64,000 nucleotides of DNA. Source: Meghimatium bilineatum. Taxonomy: Eukaryota; Mollusca; Gastropoda; Stylommatophora; Philomycidae. The DNA is taken from contig CM067318.1 in NCBI GenBank assembly GCA_034231615.1, positions 31,575,723 through 31,639,722 on the forward strand, written 5' to 3'. A program made the translations under genes and the position numbers. Shown one piece after another: positions 50,028-60,756 of the stretch (positions within the stretch are counted from its first letter, which is position 1; every line of letters starts with the position of its first letter). Under the pieces are notes generated by a model. The model was not told the DNA's origin and ran no database searches. It was given only the letters and a program-made list of their open reading frames with translations.

Positions 50028-50275
50028 ATAGCAGTTATTAATGATCTATTATTAATGATTTATTAATATTAGCGATCTCACATTTCAGAGGCTCTGCAAA
50101 TAAGAGCAGTAGCCATCTCCTCTCCCTCGCAGGAGATTACTTCCCGGATTAATCCGGTACCCATTTAAGGTTGGGTCGGCCGGGAGCCGCTGCGATCTGA
50201 CAAACATTTCCGCCTCAACTGGGGAATGAACCCAGGACCTCTCATATACGAAGCCAGTGCGCTAACGCGGATCCC
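50028..50275 (-). mobile_element. tRNA-derived SINE, copy 3
   Basis: Same family as 148-409. The minus-strand head GGGATCCGCGTTAGCGCACT lacks 12 bp between A-box parts compared with the other copies, and there is a local ATTAATGAT duplication near the 3' end. It abuts a LINE tail. Confidence 0.82.
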
Positions 50276-50954
50276 TAAATATTAGACTGACTTATTGTGT
50301 TAGAAATGTTGATATATTTTTAAGAATGCTGCCGTACGTGTAATGCGATTCCTGCAAAAAACGAGCAAATAATATTACTACTGTGATTTATCAGAAATAC
50401 AGTAAGCGTCGACTAAGGAGATTTGAAGTGGAGTTTTATGTTCCATCTCATACGTTAACATCATACCGCCGAATGTATCTCATATAGTAGTCAATATGTA
50501 AACAATGACATAACACATTCTGTTCTCTGGATTACGCCCTGATAATCAGTAAGAGCGTGAAGAAATAAAACCAAGATGTAGCATTATTTACTGGCAGTCA
50601 ATATATTTAGACCATGACCGTCTACAGTACAAGACCTATCGGCGAATGGGAACTACTTCCTTCTTAATGACTCATTTCATTATACCAGTAATTTTCATTG
50701 GTCGCTATGATTATACTTTGTGTGACAACCAATGCAAATCAAGCCGGTCGTGTCTAATCTGTTAGTTGTCTGTAGTATTCGGTGCCTATATTTTTAAAAT
50801 AAGGATATTCGTCCTATACCAACCAATTGTGTCAGCTATGTCCACAACTTTCAACTTTTTTCCAAGACGACTTCAATTGACGACTTCAGAGAAACGTGAC
50901 CCTCAACCATGATACATTTAAATAAATAGACTTCAGTTATAAATTAATTAAATA
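50276..50954. other. Intron, no gene recognised
   Basis: Unique AT-rich sequence. I see nothing else. Confidence 0.45.
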
Positions 50955-51390
50955 AATGTAAATTATTCCAAAAAGACCCAGAATTTACAAAGGAAGAAAT
51001 AATATACACAATAGAAACTGTAAAGAAAGGAAAAGTCACAAGCAACGATGAACAACAGAAATGATACACGCAGGGATCAAGATTTACCACAAACTCTGCT
51101 GTAAAATATGGGAAAGCGGCTAATGGTTGGAGGAATGGCAAAAAATCATTATATATACCTCTGCCCCCAAAAAATGTGACCTTTAGATTTGCTCAAATTA
51201 CCGAACAATAGCCATTATAAGTCAAGCAAGTAAAATAATGTTGAAAATGATAATGCAAAGAATCAAACAAAAAATAGATGAGATGGAGATAAACGAAACA
51301 CAGGCCCAGTTTCAGATTGAGAAGAGGAACAAATCACATCATTATCATGACTCTTATTATAATAGAAAGGTGTAGGGCATTTTGTACTGA
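50955..51390 (+). mobile_element. LINE relic, start of the RT domain
   Basis: With frameshifts the translation gives DPEFTKEEIIYTIETVKKGK, then IYHKLCCKIWESG, WLEEWQKIIIYTSAPKK, NYRTIAIISQASKIMLKMIM and QRIKQKIDEMEINETQAQF. This is the N-terminal RT segment (…EV..AI…GKAPGxDxIPAEM…WPxxWxxSxIxPIPKKGDxxxCxNYRTIxLIxHASKIML…). The catalytic part is missing. Confidence 0.8.
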
Positions 51391-52374
51391 AGTGTACTTT
51401 CTGGAGAGAATTTGTCACATGACAAATGGGGGAGGGGGTGGTTTGGAGTAGGGGGAGGGGTGGAATCTGAATAAAGTTGAACAGTTATTGACTTCTGTTT
51501 GATAATTGATTGTTGACATCAACAATACTATTTTTATATACCAACTAAATTATTTGAATTTATAAAATAAATTCTAAAATTGATACGCAAATCATGTAGT
51601 TTTTCGTGTTTTTACTGCAAACATGTTTTACGGGAGAAGTGGGAGGGTAAATTGTTTGTGACATAATAAACAGGGCGGTAGGGTCCAAGAATTCTTGACA
51701 ATTTGATGACAAGGGTTGCTGGTCAAAAATTGGTCATTTATTTTGCAATGTTCAAAAGAAACCTCGTCAAAAAATATATTGATACCCAGTGTTATAAAAC
51801 GAGATACAATTTCTCAGTATGATATATTAAATGCAATGATTGAAATTTTAACTAGTTAACAAATTTCAAAGTTCGTGGTTTAATTTTCGTTAAATTTTGT
51901 TAATCCCCATGTCAGTCTGAACTTGTCTTCTGTTTCGTGTTGTAGTTTTCAAATAAACACTCGGTGAAAATTCATACTTGAAGAGAAGTGTATATAACCA
52001 AGAAGGAGTAAAACTGGAGAGGCAAGTATGTGACATTTAGGAATGAAACTTGAAAACACAGAATAAAAACAGGAAATTGTTTCAAAATAAGGCTTATTTT
52101 CTTTAGTATCGTGTCTCAGCAGACAATAATATACAAAGTGTAATCGCGGCCCCATGTGATGAGATCCCGTGTCATAGCCCACGATGTGTGGTGTTGGTTA
52201 TAGTGTATGTCCACGGTTTAATATTTGGTGTACCGGCAATAATTTACGATACTGCTCCTATGCCATAATGCCAAGCTGTCTCTAGATGCTCTCTTCTCTT
52301 CTCCCACAGCAGGACTACATATTTCAAAACTTGTTTTTCAGTATGGAATTTTGTTCTGTTTTAAATCAAAGTGT
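51391..52374. other. Intron, no gene recognised
   Basis: A G-rich patch (GGGGGAGGGGGTGG and GGGGGAGGGG) lies at 51427-51462. Otherwise unique AT-rich sequence. Confidence 0.45.
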
Positions 52375-52670
52375 GGTCATATGCTAATGTTTGAAATTGG
52401 TGTACTATGTCATCATATGCTAATGTTTGAAATTGGTGTACTACGTCATCATATGCTAATGTTTGAAATTGGTGTAACACGTCATCATATGCTAATGTTT
52501 GAAATTGGTGTACTACGTCATCATATGCTAATGTTTGAAATTGGTGTACTACGTCATCATATGCTAATGTTTGAAATTGGTGTACTACGTCATCATATGC
52601 TAATGTTTGAAATTGGTGTACTACGTCATCATATGCTAATGTTTGAAATTGGTGTACTATGTCAGCTGCT
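52375..52670. repeat. 36-bp minisatellite (8 copies)
   Basis: Units contain CATATGCTAATGTTTGAAAT then TGGTGTACTACGTCAT. They are nearly identical, so the expansion is recent. Both strands are open because the period is divisible by three. Confidence 0.96.
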
Positions 52671-52703
52671 TCCAAAACGATCATATTGAATAACACTTTA
52701 TAA

Positions 52704-52915
52704 CAGTGGTTCCCAAACGTTTCCACCTGCTTCCCCATTTTGATCATAATTTAACCCACCTCACATATTCAGCCACGACCAAATTCTGGGAAACTACAAT
52801 TTATACGTAGCACGAAACGTGGTGTAGGTAAACAAATGTGTCGCTTTTTCGCTGTTTGGCTCTGCGACCCCCTTTGGATCACCTCACGCCCCCACCCCTA
52901 GTTTGGGAACCACTG
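52704..52915. mobile_element. hAT-like MITE, 212 bp
   Basis: The ends are perfect 15-bp inverted repeats CAGTGGTTCCCAAAC, a typical hAT terminus. Flanks CTTTATAA and TTCTATAA could be an eroded 8-bp target duplication (6 of 8 match). There is no coding capacity. It lies in the intron between exons II and III, 0.64 kb from exon II. Confidence 0.82.
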
Positions 52916-53417
52916 TTCTATAAAAAAGTTTTGTAGTTCAATATCAGAAACAATAAAAGAAATATGACATGAAATTTATCAAATTTTATTGTTCGTATTT
53001 GCATAAGTACTTTCTATAGAGGTCAAATATTGTTAATGTTAGCACAAGTATTAAAATAATATTAACTTGTACTTTTAATATTAGTATTTTATAACAGGAA
53101 ATGTGTAATTTAATAGCATCAATTTGTTAAAACTTTTAAATGTTTTGTGAGTTTTTTAAAAATATGACCACGAATTAATTATCAAAAAAAAACGTTTCTT
53201 CATAAATATATTTTGTAACTTTTACGAAACAAATCTGTATAAAGATGAGTTCTGACGTTACGTATGCAACACCCAGATAAAGATCAGAAACCTGTTATGT
53301 AGTATACTATGTCTAAATATGTATATAAGACATGGTTCGATAACAATGCTCATGTGTGTTCATGTGCTGCTGTATTGCCACAATCGTTGATGCCTTTAGA
53401 CACGATGTATTCATATA

Positions 53418-53554
53418 TCTCGTTTGTTTACTCTATTATCATCCAAATTGTTGTTGAACATGGAAGATTCTTGAAGTGCTTCGTTGTCTTGACCTTCACG
53501 GTCAAACGTCATAAACCGCTTTCCGAAATTCATCCAGCGTTTATTAGACAGCAT
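53418..53554 (-). other. In-frame coding relic just after the exon II stop
   Basis: Immediately after the TAA that closes exon II the same frame runs on for about 45 codons: MLSNKRWMNFGKRFMTFDRE, later NNNLDDNRVNKRDI, then a stop. The pieces KR-WMNF-GKR and FM-T-F-D-R are clearly altered copies of the KRFMRFGKR unit (R to N; R to T and amidation G to D). Either this is former coding sequence cut off by a new stop and now decaying, or it is reached only by readthrough. The exon II donor (AG|GTAAAT) lies just before it, so in spliced transcripts it would be intronic. Confidence 0.6.
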
Positions 53555-54543
53555 TTACCTTGCATCCTTGTTGTAACCAATGTTTTTACCAAACCTCATA
53601 AACCTCTTTTCACTGTTATCATCACCCTCGATTTCTCTACCAAACCTCATGAACCTCTTTTTGTTTTCACTATTATTTCCTTTTTCAAATACTGGAAAAC
53701 TTTTACCAAATCTCATAAACCTTTTATCAAAATCTTGGTCGTTGTCCGAACGTTTGCCAAATCTCATAAATCTTTTATCAAAATCTTGGTCTTCATCCGA
53801 ACGTTTACCAAATCTCATAAATCTTTTATCAAAATCTAGGTCGCTGCCTGAACTTTTTCCAAACCTCATAAATCTTTTCTCCAAATCTTGGTCGCTGTCT
53901 GAACGTTTGCCAAATCTCATGAACCTTTTATTGTAAACCTCATCTTTTGGATTTTCTCTTCCAAACCTCATAAAACGTTTACCGAACCTCATAAACCTCT
54001 TCTCGGTATTTATGTCTTCATTTAAATATTGGCTGTCATGTAACATCATGTTCTTGGTATCATCTGCATATGCTAGCGCAGTCTTCAATCTATCCAGAAC
54101 TTCTTTGCTATTCTCTGTAGGATAATGTATGCTAGGTTCAACTGATGACACACTGTTATGTAAAACTTCTCCTTGTTCCCTCTCTCTTACTGATGATCTT
54201 CTTTCTCTATACATTGGCTCTTCTTGTTCAAATAGAGCGCCTCTATTATAATTGTCAACTGTGAACTGTTTTTGACGACCGAACCTGAGAAATCTTTTGT
54301 CCTGATAAGGTTGTTGATTTCTTCCGAAACGGTAAAACTCACGGCGACGTCTAATTAAAATATCGTCGTTATTTGGTATATATTCTCTGGGCCAAGGAGT
54401 GAGACGTGATGAATCAGGGAGCGGAAAATCATCTTTACTGTTCCATTGAGGATGTAAAGGTCCACCATATCTGTTGACCTCTGCACTCTGTCTTTGAATG
54501 GCATTGTCATCATCACCATCAACGGCTTGCAGTCTTTTGTTAT
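53555..54543 (-). CDS. FMRFa: FMRFamide precursor, exon II (tetrapeptide exon)
   Basis: The acceptor CTTTTCTTCTTTGTTGATGT-TTCAG is followed by AT, then 327 codons (phase 1 in). In order: NKRLQAVDGDDN; RRRREFYRFGR (EFYRFamide, in the place of the EFLRI/QFYRI-type peptides of pond snails); DKRFLRFGR (one FLRFamide); EQEEPMYRERR (counterpart of the SEEPLY peptide); an acidic spacer; then nine FMRFG units, most between KR sites and separated by SDSDQD-type acidic spacers. Three units (FGKSS, FGKSF, FGKN) carry a single Lys after the Gly. FMRFamide is an excitatory or inhibitory neuropeptide acting on ion channels and GPCRs. The exon ends AG|GTAAAT: unspliced it stops at once (AGG TAA); spliced to exon V it would give NKDARFGKRR. 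No signal peptide is present, so exon I lies upstream. Confidence 0.93.
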
Positions 54544-54980
54544 CTGAAACATCAACAAAGAAGAAAAGGAATATGTTACATTTGTGTAATATTTCACATA
54601 GACTTTGTTAAATAGAGTAATATTTGACATAGACGTTTTTAAATATAACTAATATTTCACATAGACGTTAATAAATATAAATGATATTTCACATAGTCGT
54701 TATTAAATAGAAATGAAAACTGATTAATATATTAATTATGAAGATACTAAATTATACTAATTCTAGATTAAACACATAATTAAAGTCGATTTTTATTGAA
54801 CTAGGCCTAAATATCATACGATGTGAAATGATTATGTCTAGATAGCCAGATTCATAATAGCCTCTTAAGTTGACGTTGTGTAATATTTCATATTTTATGC
54901 AGAAAGTGTGTGTATATTAGGTAGATATGGATTTCATTTTATTTGGGTGGACGGGCACAATTCAGGTTAATCCATGTAGA
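54544..54980 (-). other. Intron I, proximal part, with a 35-bp repeat
   Basis: Four imperfect units of TAATATTTCACATAGACGTT … AAATA lie at about 54583-54715, next to the exon II acceptor. The rest is AT-rich. Confidence 0.7.
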
Positions 54981-54989
54981 AAACAGAAG

Positions 54990-55228
54990 GGACAAAAAGA
55001 CATCAGAGACTGTCGATATAAATGCCTACGCATGCTCCCATTGTTCTCTTGTATCTCACTAGGTGCATAGTGACACTGTTGATCCACACTTGTCGTCAAG
55101 AGTAGTGGATGAGAGCTTTAGCTTTAGTTCTCATACCAGATGTGTTGACATCAGTTGTGCTATATCCACGTTTGTTCAAAATGTCGTTAATGTTATATAT
55201 CCATTTTGTTTGTGTAATGCGTATTATC
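54990..55228 (-). mobile_element. LINE 3' relic interrupted by another LINE
   Basis: The minus-strand translation reads TKWIYNINDILNKRGYSTTD, then TSGMRTKAKALIHYS. This resembles the KRWIDNIxDILxKRGxSTxEATHLTxxRxxWRxLIHxS C-terminal segment. The same family appears at 55950-56240. The neighbouring LINE tail begins exactly where this one stops. Confidence 0.68.
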
Positions 55229-55790
55229 AATCAATCAATCAATCGGTAACCCTTCAGGGTCGTAGGGGTACCACATTGGATGCCTCAGCACACAGAGTCC
55301 TCTAGCGAATTCTATCCTCAGCGATGTGGATGAGTGTGGAAATATATTGCCCTGTCCATTCCTTGATGTTGTCTGTCTATGCCTTTATTTGTCCTCCTCT
55401 TCTTCTTCCACCCTCGACAGTTCCCTGCAGTATTGTTTTTGACAAGGGATCGTGCCTGCATACATGTCCGAACAATGCTAGTTTTCGTCGTTTCACTATT
55501 GAAAGCAATGGCTCCTGAACACCTGCACACATCTCTACTTTATTTCTTACGTACACATTGGTCTTATGTTCCCTATAAGAAATTCGTAGAATTCGTCTGT
55601 AGCATTTGTACTCGAAAGCCTGTAATCTTCTCTCCATGTCCACAGTGAGTGTCCAACTCTCACAACTATACAACACAATAGAAAGCACCAGCGACTTATG
55701 TTGCGTATTATCTCTATAACCCAATCGTATTAATTGATTAATGCCTTTGTTGAGTATATTCAATTTCCATATGTCCAAACCTCAGTAGTC
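55229..55790 (-). mobile_element. LINE 3' region with (CAAT)n tail
   Basis: The frame from 55778 holds VLSIVLYSCESWTLTVDMER, LQAFEYKCYRRILRISYREH, LLSIVKRRKLALFGHVCRHD and ILQGTVEGGRRRGG. The C-terminus continues across frameshifts to EASNVVPLRP, ending in a TTGA/CAAT tail at 55226-55244. A plus-strand copy of the last 150 bp with the same tail lies at 57405-57572. Confidence 0.85.
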
Positions 55791-55949
55791 GCTGTCTCTG
55801 AAAACAATCAATGCATAATGTTCTCGTTTGGTAATTTGTCTAAACTGGTAGTGACGACAGTCTCTTTGAAGCATTTCATGTCATATGTTGCATAACTTTA
55901 TCTAGTGTGGAGATGTCAGTCTGCAAGTCTGGCATGTATAGTCTATTGT

Positions 55950-56240
55950 CTATTGTCTTTCCCCAGAAGGTTTATTATCCACTCTTGGTGTTAAGCGTAA
56001 GTGTGATTGGAGCTCGAGATTGTGCTCCAAGGTCAAATGTGTTACCTCGTCTGTGGTATGATCGTGTTTGTTTAGGATGTCCCTGACGTTTCCTGTCCAT
56101 CTTTTCCGTGGTCTTCCTCTTGCTTTGTACACTGATCGCATTTGGTAATATGCCATCACGGGTAATTTTTCACGATGCATGCTCATAATGTGGCCTCCTT
56201 GAAATGTATTTGCGTACAGATTCATCTATCGGCTGACTAA
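55950..56240 (-). mobile_element. LINE C-terminal relic
   Basis: The translation gives GGHIMSMHREKLPVMAYYQM, then ARGRPRKRWTGNVRDILNKH and TTDEVTHLTLEHN. This is the GHVMRMxREKLPV…RGRPRKRWxDNIRDILxKH…T.xExTHL tail of a LINE. About 290 bp remain, with one open frame of 91 codons. Confidence 0.78.
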
Positions 56241-56739
56241 GCCAGTCACACAAGCTGGCATTGTTAGTGTTAGTAGAAAACAGTATCTATTATTTGTTGT
56301 TTAATTTCGATCTTAAACAACGGATATTGAAGTAAAGGTTACAGCTTTGTGTCTGTATTTGATTTTGTGTATCTTGTTTCTATTTCCTGTATCAGGATGA
56401 ACTAAACAAATAACATAATAATACGCATCTGCTGATTTCTGCAGGACGTCCACTTTACCCACCAAGAACTGGAATTTCAAGGAAAGATTAAGACATAAAA
56501 ATAAATACTGAGAAAAGTAGTAAGAATAAGATAACTACTTGCAAAGCGGAGAAAAAATCCAGACAAGTAAAATATTTCCGCTGCAACGAAAACATGACAT
56601 CTTGTTGAAGATCCTATTAGATATGAAGGTTGAAGGGTGTCAAGACATTGATACATACGGGGGGGGGGGGCATCAGGAATGGTTTTTTCTAAACCACTAC
56701 TGCAAGAGACAATCTTAACCTTCACCAGTTATTAATATT
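56241..56739. other. No gene recognised; traces of LINE sequence
   Basis: Around 56590-56720 the plus strand reads TSC*RSY-like fragments near a G10 run (56659-56668). This could be LINE debris, but the match is too weak to call. Confidence 0.3.
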
Positions 56740-57690
56740 ATCAATCCACACTTTTCTTTATCCTCCTCTTCATCTCCCTCCATAATTTATCCCATGCAGG
56801 GTAGTCTTGGAAAGGGAATTATGCCTCATTACGTGCCGAAACCACAGATATGTGAGACATTAAATCAATGACAATTTTAATAATGAGCACGTGCAGTTAC
56901 TATGTGTCTCGGGTATTTACTCATCAATTGTGGACAATATGTTCTGAAAATTTGGCCATTTGGAGGATCTAGGTGTTGGTAATTTTGTATTGCCACTTAA
57001 TGTTAAGAACTGTACGAAATAGAAGCTATTCAGCCTTAGTTCCTGCTTAGAGTATGGTCTATATGTTTCAGATCCGTAAGGAAGGACACCGAGGATGCAT
57101 GTTCGGTATATCAGGAGCTTTGTTGCTATTGTCAACTTTGGTATTGCTCCATGCTCTTTTTGATAGTTTGTCGAAAAACTAGTTTGGCTACGATTCGTAC
57201 TCGAACACTTATTTCTTCTACCATTGTTAGTGTTGTGGTGACATTCAAACCTAGATAGTTATAGATCTGTATCCATTCAAGCTGCACATTATTCAGTGTG
57301 ATGGTCGGTGATGTAATAATGCTTTCGCAAAGTTCTACAGCTTTCTTGTTACTTATTGATAGCGAGAACAGGTCGCAGCTTATTGACAATCTAGTAATCA
57401 GTGGTTTTTTTAATGAATGAATGGAATCATGGAATGGACAGGGCAAGATATTTCCGCACTCATCCGCATCGCTGGGGATAGAATTCGCTTGAGGACTCTT
57501 GTGTGCTGAGGCATCCAATGTGGTACCCCTACGACCATGAAGGGTTACGGGTTTATTGATTGATTGATTGAATCAGTGTTTGTGTACAAACTTTTACTAT
57601 GGCAACTACAGCTGTATCGTCATCGTGTAGTAGCTTCATGAGAAGAATTTTACTGATCTTTGTTTTCTCTTTAATACAGGCCAGATTGAA
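56740..57690 (-). mobile_element. LINE RT fragment split by a second LINE's 3' end
   Basis: Minus-strand pieces in order: FNLACIKEKTKISKILLMKL and LHDDDTAVVAIV (decayed FADD motif, 57560-57690), an interruption, SLSISNKKAVELCESIITSP with YNYLGLNVTTT (about 57180-57380), and LLIYRTCILGVLPYGSETYR PYSKQELRLN in another frame (56950-57130). The layout matches the LINE family at 11190-12705. The interruption (57405-57572) is the plus-strand tail of the LINE family seen at 55229. Confidence 0.76.
57405..57572 (+). mobile_element. Short 5'-truncated LINE tail insertion
   Basis: The segment GGAATGGACAGGGCAAGATA … GAGGCATCCAATGTGGTACC … (TTGA)n matches the 3' end of the minus-strand LINE at 55229-55380. 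AATCAGTG occurs on both sides (about 57395 and 57573), a candidate target duplication. It sits inside an older LINE RT fragment. Confidence 0.72.
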
Positions 57691-59344
57691 TATGTGGGCC
57701 ATCAAATCTCACGTGAATTTCACACTCCGAGGTGTACACAGAAAAGACAACTATCCATTCATCCATCCATCGATTTAGGACGACATTGTGAGGAAAAGTT
57801 AGATAGTGTATCAATGTGACATGGTAAAAAATCCATTTGTATCCTAATACAAGATACTAAAAATAGTTGTTGCGTTCCTACGCTTGTCAGCACGGCACCT
57901 GATGATAATGATGCTATATATATATATATTATATAAAACAATCATTTAAGTATAAAAATGCATTTAAATAATAATATACATTGTGTTTAGCCTCTACACA
58001 ACACGCTACTAGGCTACTAGTCTACCTACTACATGCAAATAGTAGCATGCACGAAAAGTGTCGCTAAGAGATAACAAGCAATGAAGAAGTATTTGGTAAC
58101 ATAAGTTCTATTGTACTAACAATAATGGTCACGGACAAGAACATTTAGATATCATTGATATTGGTATAGAAGTAAATAATTACACTGCCTGTATTAACAC
58201 TAGAATACCATTATAATAAGAATAGCCATAAACAATATGTATATAATATTAATTTAAACTGTATCTATAATAAATAGAACTACAATAAAACTATGCGCAG
58301 ATATTTATAAAATAACATCCAACTTTGAATATGTGTCTAGCGGGCTTTCATAGATTAAGGTGTGTTTCATATGAGTACTTATAACACATATCGGTCTTTA
58401 TTTTCTGTGAAATATTCTACAAATTGTAAATACATTGCTACTTCTAATTATTTTCATGAATTACGACGAACTACTGCAAACTGTTAGCCCTGAAGAAAAA
58501 TGTCTGTGTTCTGTTGCTTTGTCTTATCCATTCTTTAATATTAATAAACCGCGTTTTTATTAATTAAGTAGAATTCTACACTTCGCGCTCTACACAAAAC
58601 ATAACAATAACACGACGGAAAGATATGACACCATCTGCACTTTGTCAACAACTTATTCTAAGGAAACCTATATATTAAAATTTCAAAGACTGGAACATTT
58701 TTTTAGGGAATCACGCCAAACTATGTGTCAATAGTCATAAACAAAAGTTAGTGAGACCAGCGTGGAAACTCATTCCCCTATGTGTATTTGATTTCATTTT
58801 TTCTATTATTCTGAAAGTAAAGATAATTTGCCTAGTCGACCTTATTTTGATTAGTAGTCAGCTTTGGTATATCTAAAACCTGTCTCTTTTCTAGCACATA
58901 TATGAAGCGGAAAATACAGCTATTCAATATATACTATATAGAGTGAGCGCTACCGCCGACGGCATATGACGGCGTATTTTGTGATACTACGTGCAGTATT
59001 GGTGAATTTGAAAATGTATTAAAGGTTAGGAGTTGGTTATTTTAGCTATATTGTGACTATAATCAATTTCAAATGTACGACAACCCTGCACGTTATAGTT
59101 CGCTAAAACGAAAAAATTGAACTAGTCTATGATTTGCGTGAAATCTATTGGCTGGCCTTGGCTATTTTTGGCGTGCGACTCCAAGTATGTAAATAGCGAC
59201 AAATTAAAATTCAAACAATAATCAAAAACATGACGAACGGGTTCCTAATTAACTCAGCTAGAAGGTCTGTATTGTCGAGAGAAAGCTAGGTTTATTTCTG
59301 AGCGTATCTTATTGGCTTATGATATTGTGTATTTTTACATCACT
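57691..59344. other. No gene recognised (1.65 kb)
   Basis: AT-rich and mainly unique. It holds a short (AT)n at about 57915-57930 and no exon that I can support on either strand. Confidence 0.5.
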
Positions 59345-59541
59345 CCGCAGTAATGTTGTCATCTGTCTGGAACAACATTTTTGACGCAACTATTTCCTGT
59401 GATGATGTCATCTGTATGGAACAACATATTTGACGCAACTATTTTCTGTGATGATGTCATCTGTATGGAACAACGTATTTGACGCAACTATTTCCTGTGA
59501 TGATGTCATCTGTCTGGAACAACATATTTGACGCAACTATT
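59345..59541. repeat. 49-bp tandem repeat (4 copies)
   Basis: Units contain GATGTCATCTGTATGGAACA then ACATATTTGACGCAACTATT. Two alternate between CTGTATGG and CTGTCTGG. Copies are nearly identical. Confidence 0.94.
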
Positions 59542-59764
59542 TAGAAGAATACCACGAAGTAGAATGTTTGACAAAAACACAGAGGGACCTGTTTTTAAAA
59601 AAATATATGATTTGAATGAAATAATTCATGTCTGCAGAATAAGCTGATTTAAAGCATATATCAATTGATTGCCGGAGTGCAGGGTTGCCATATAGTTGAA
59701 ATTAATTATAGTCACATGTAATATAGTCAAATTATAGCGAAAATAGCTACGTTTAACCTTTAAT
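59542..59764. other. No gene recognised
   Basis: Short unique spacer. Confidence 0.4.
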
Positions 59765-60187
59765 CATTATCATCATCATGTGCCATGATACCAGGCGTAG
59801 GCGATCATGGCTCTCCACAGCTATCTATCTACAGCATTATGTATCAGATCGGTGTTATTTCCGTGTCGTGCTAGGTTGTCAAACTGTCTAATATTTTCTC
59901 ACGTTGTCGTCCTCTTTTTCTGTTTCATTCAGCCGTGCCTATTGTGACTATGTTATTCAAACCTCCTGTCTCATGAAGTGGCCAAACAATGAAGATTTTA
60001 TTCTATATTATTGATTAAGGTCCTTTTCACCTTTGACTCTTCCTACACCTCTACATTAGTTTTTCTGACAGTACATGGTATTATCAGCATTATTCTGTAC
60101 AACCACATCTCTATTGTCTCTAATTTCTCACTTTCCTGTTTGTTTATTGTCCAAGACTCGCATCCGTATGTTAGTATAGGAGTTACA

Positions 60188-60460
60188 GGGAGCCGCGTTA
60201 GCACAGTGGTTAGCGCACTGGCTTCGCATATGAGTGGTCCTGGGTTCATTCCCCAGTTGAGGCGGAAATGTTTTCAGATCGCAACTGCTCCCAGGTCGAC
60301 CCAGCCTTAAATGGGTACCGGATTAATCCGGGAAGTAAAGACTGCGAGGGAGAGGAGATGAGGCTACCGCCCTCATTTGCAGAGCCTGTGAAATGTGAGA
60401 TCGCTAACATCTCACACCCCTACGGCATTAATAAATACTATGGGTTACTTTACTTTTTTT
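60188..60460 (+). mobile_element. tRNA-derived SINE, copy 4 (complete, with TSD)
   Basis: The best-preserved copy. The head GGGAGCCGCGTTAGCACAGT has A-box and B-box-like elements (GGTCCTGGGTTCATTCCC), the body has GGATTAATCCGGGAAGTAAA, and the tail reads ATTAATAAATACTATGGG then TTTACTTTTTTT. Flanking repeats ATAGGAGTTACA (60176-60187) and ATAGGAGTTATA (60461-60472) form a 12-bp target duplication with one mismatch. It interrupts a LINE RT frame. Confidence 0.9.
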
Positions 60461-60643
60461 ATAGGAGTTATACAGCACTGAAGAACTATCTTCCTTACCT
60501 CTAATAGCAAGATCATATTGCACAATATATTTTTCATTTTTCTGAATGTTGTTTTTGTCTGCCCTATTCTGCTTATTATTTCTATTGATCTTCTTCCATC
60601 TGCTGTAATCGTTAAACCTAAATATTTGAATTGGTGGACCTGT

Positions 60644-60756
60644 GTGACACTCGGAAATATAACAGCAGAAGAGGCAAATAGAAGGACAAAAGACCGTACA
60701 CCCACTCTCCCCTCAACACCGAAAGGTACATGAGGACAGAAAGAAGAAGAAGAAGA
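60644..60756 (+). mobile_element. 113-bp retro-insert with 11-bp TSD and (AGA)n tail
   Basis: GGTGGACCTGT occurs at 60633-60643 and 60757-60767, bracketing a segment that ends in an AGAAGAAGAAGA tail and breaks the LINE frame. Its plus-strand sequence (RRTKDRTPTLPSTPKGT in translation) looks like a severely 5'-truncated LINE tail. Confidence 0.7.

Noticed and set aside
53309-53936. Plus-strand open frames of 118 and 176 codons opposite FMRFamide exon II
   Set aside because: They are the antisense of the repeated KRFMRFG codons. The minus strand has splice sites, acidic spacers and dibasic sites.
53309-54543. Cephalopod or bivalve origin
   Set aside because: Cannot be excluded, but the separate PFLRF exon, EEPMY block, single FLRF and nine FMRF copies fit the gastropod gene plan better than what I recall of the others.
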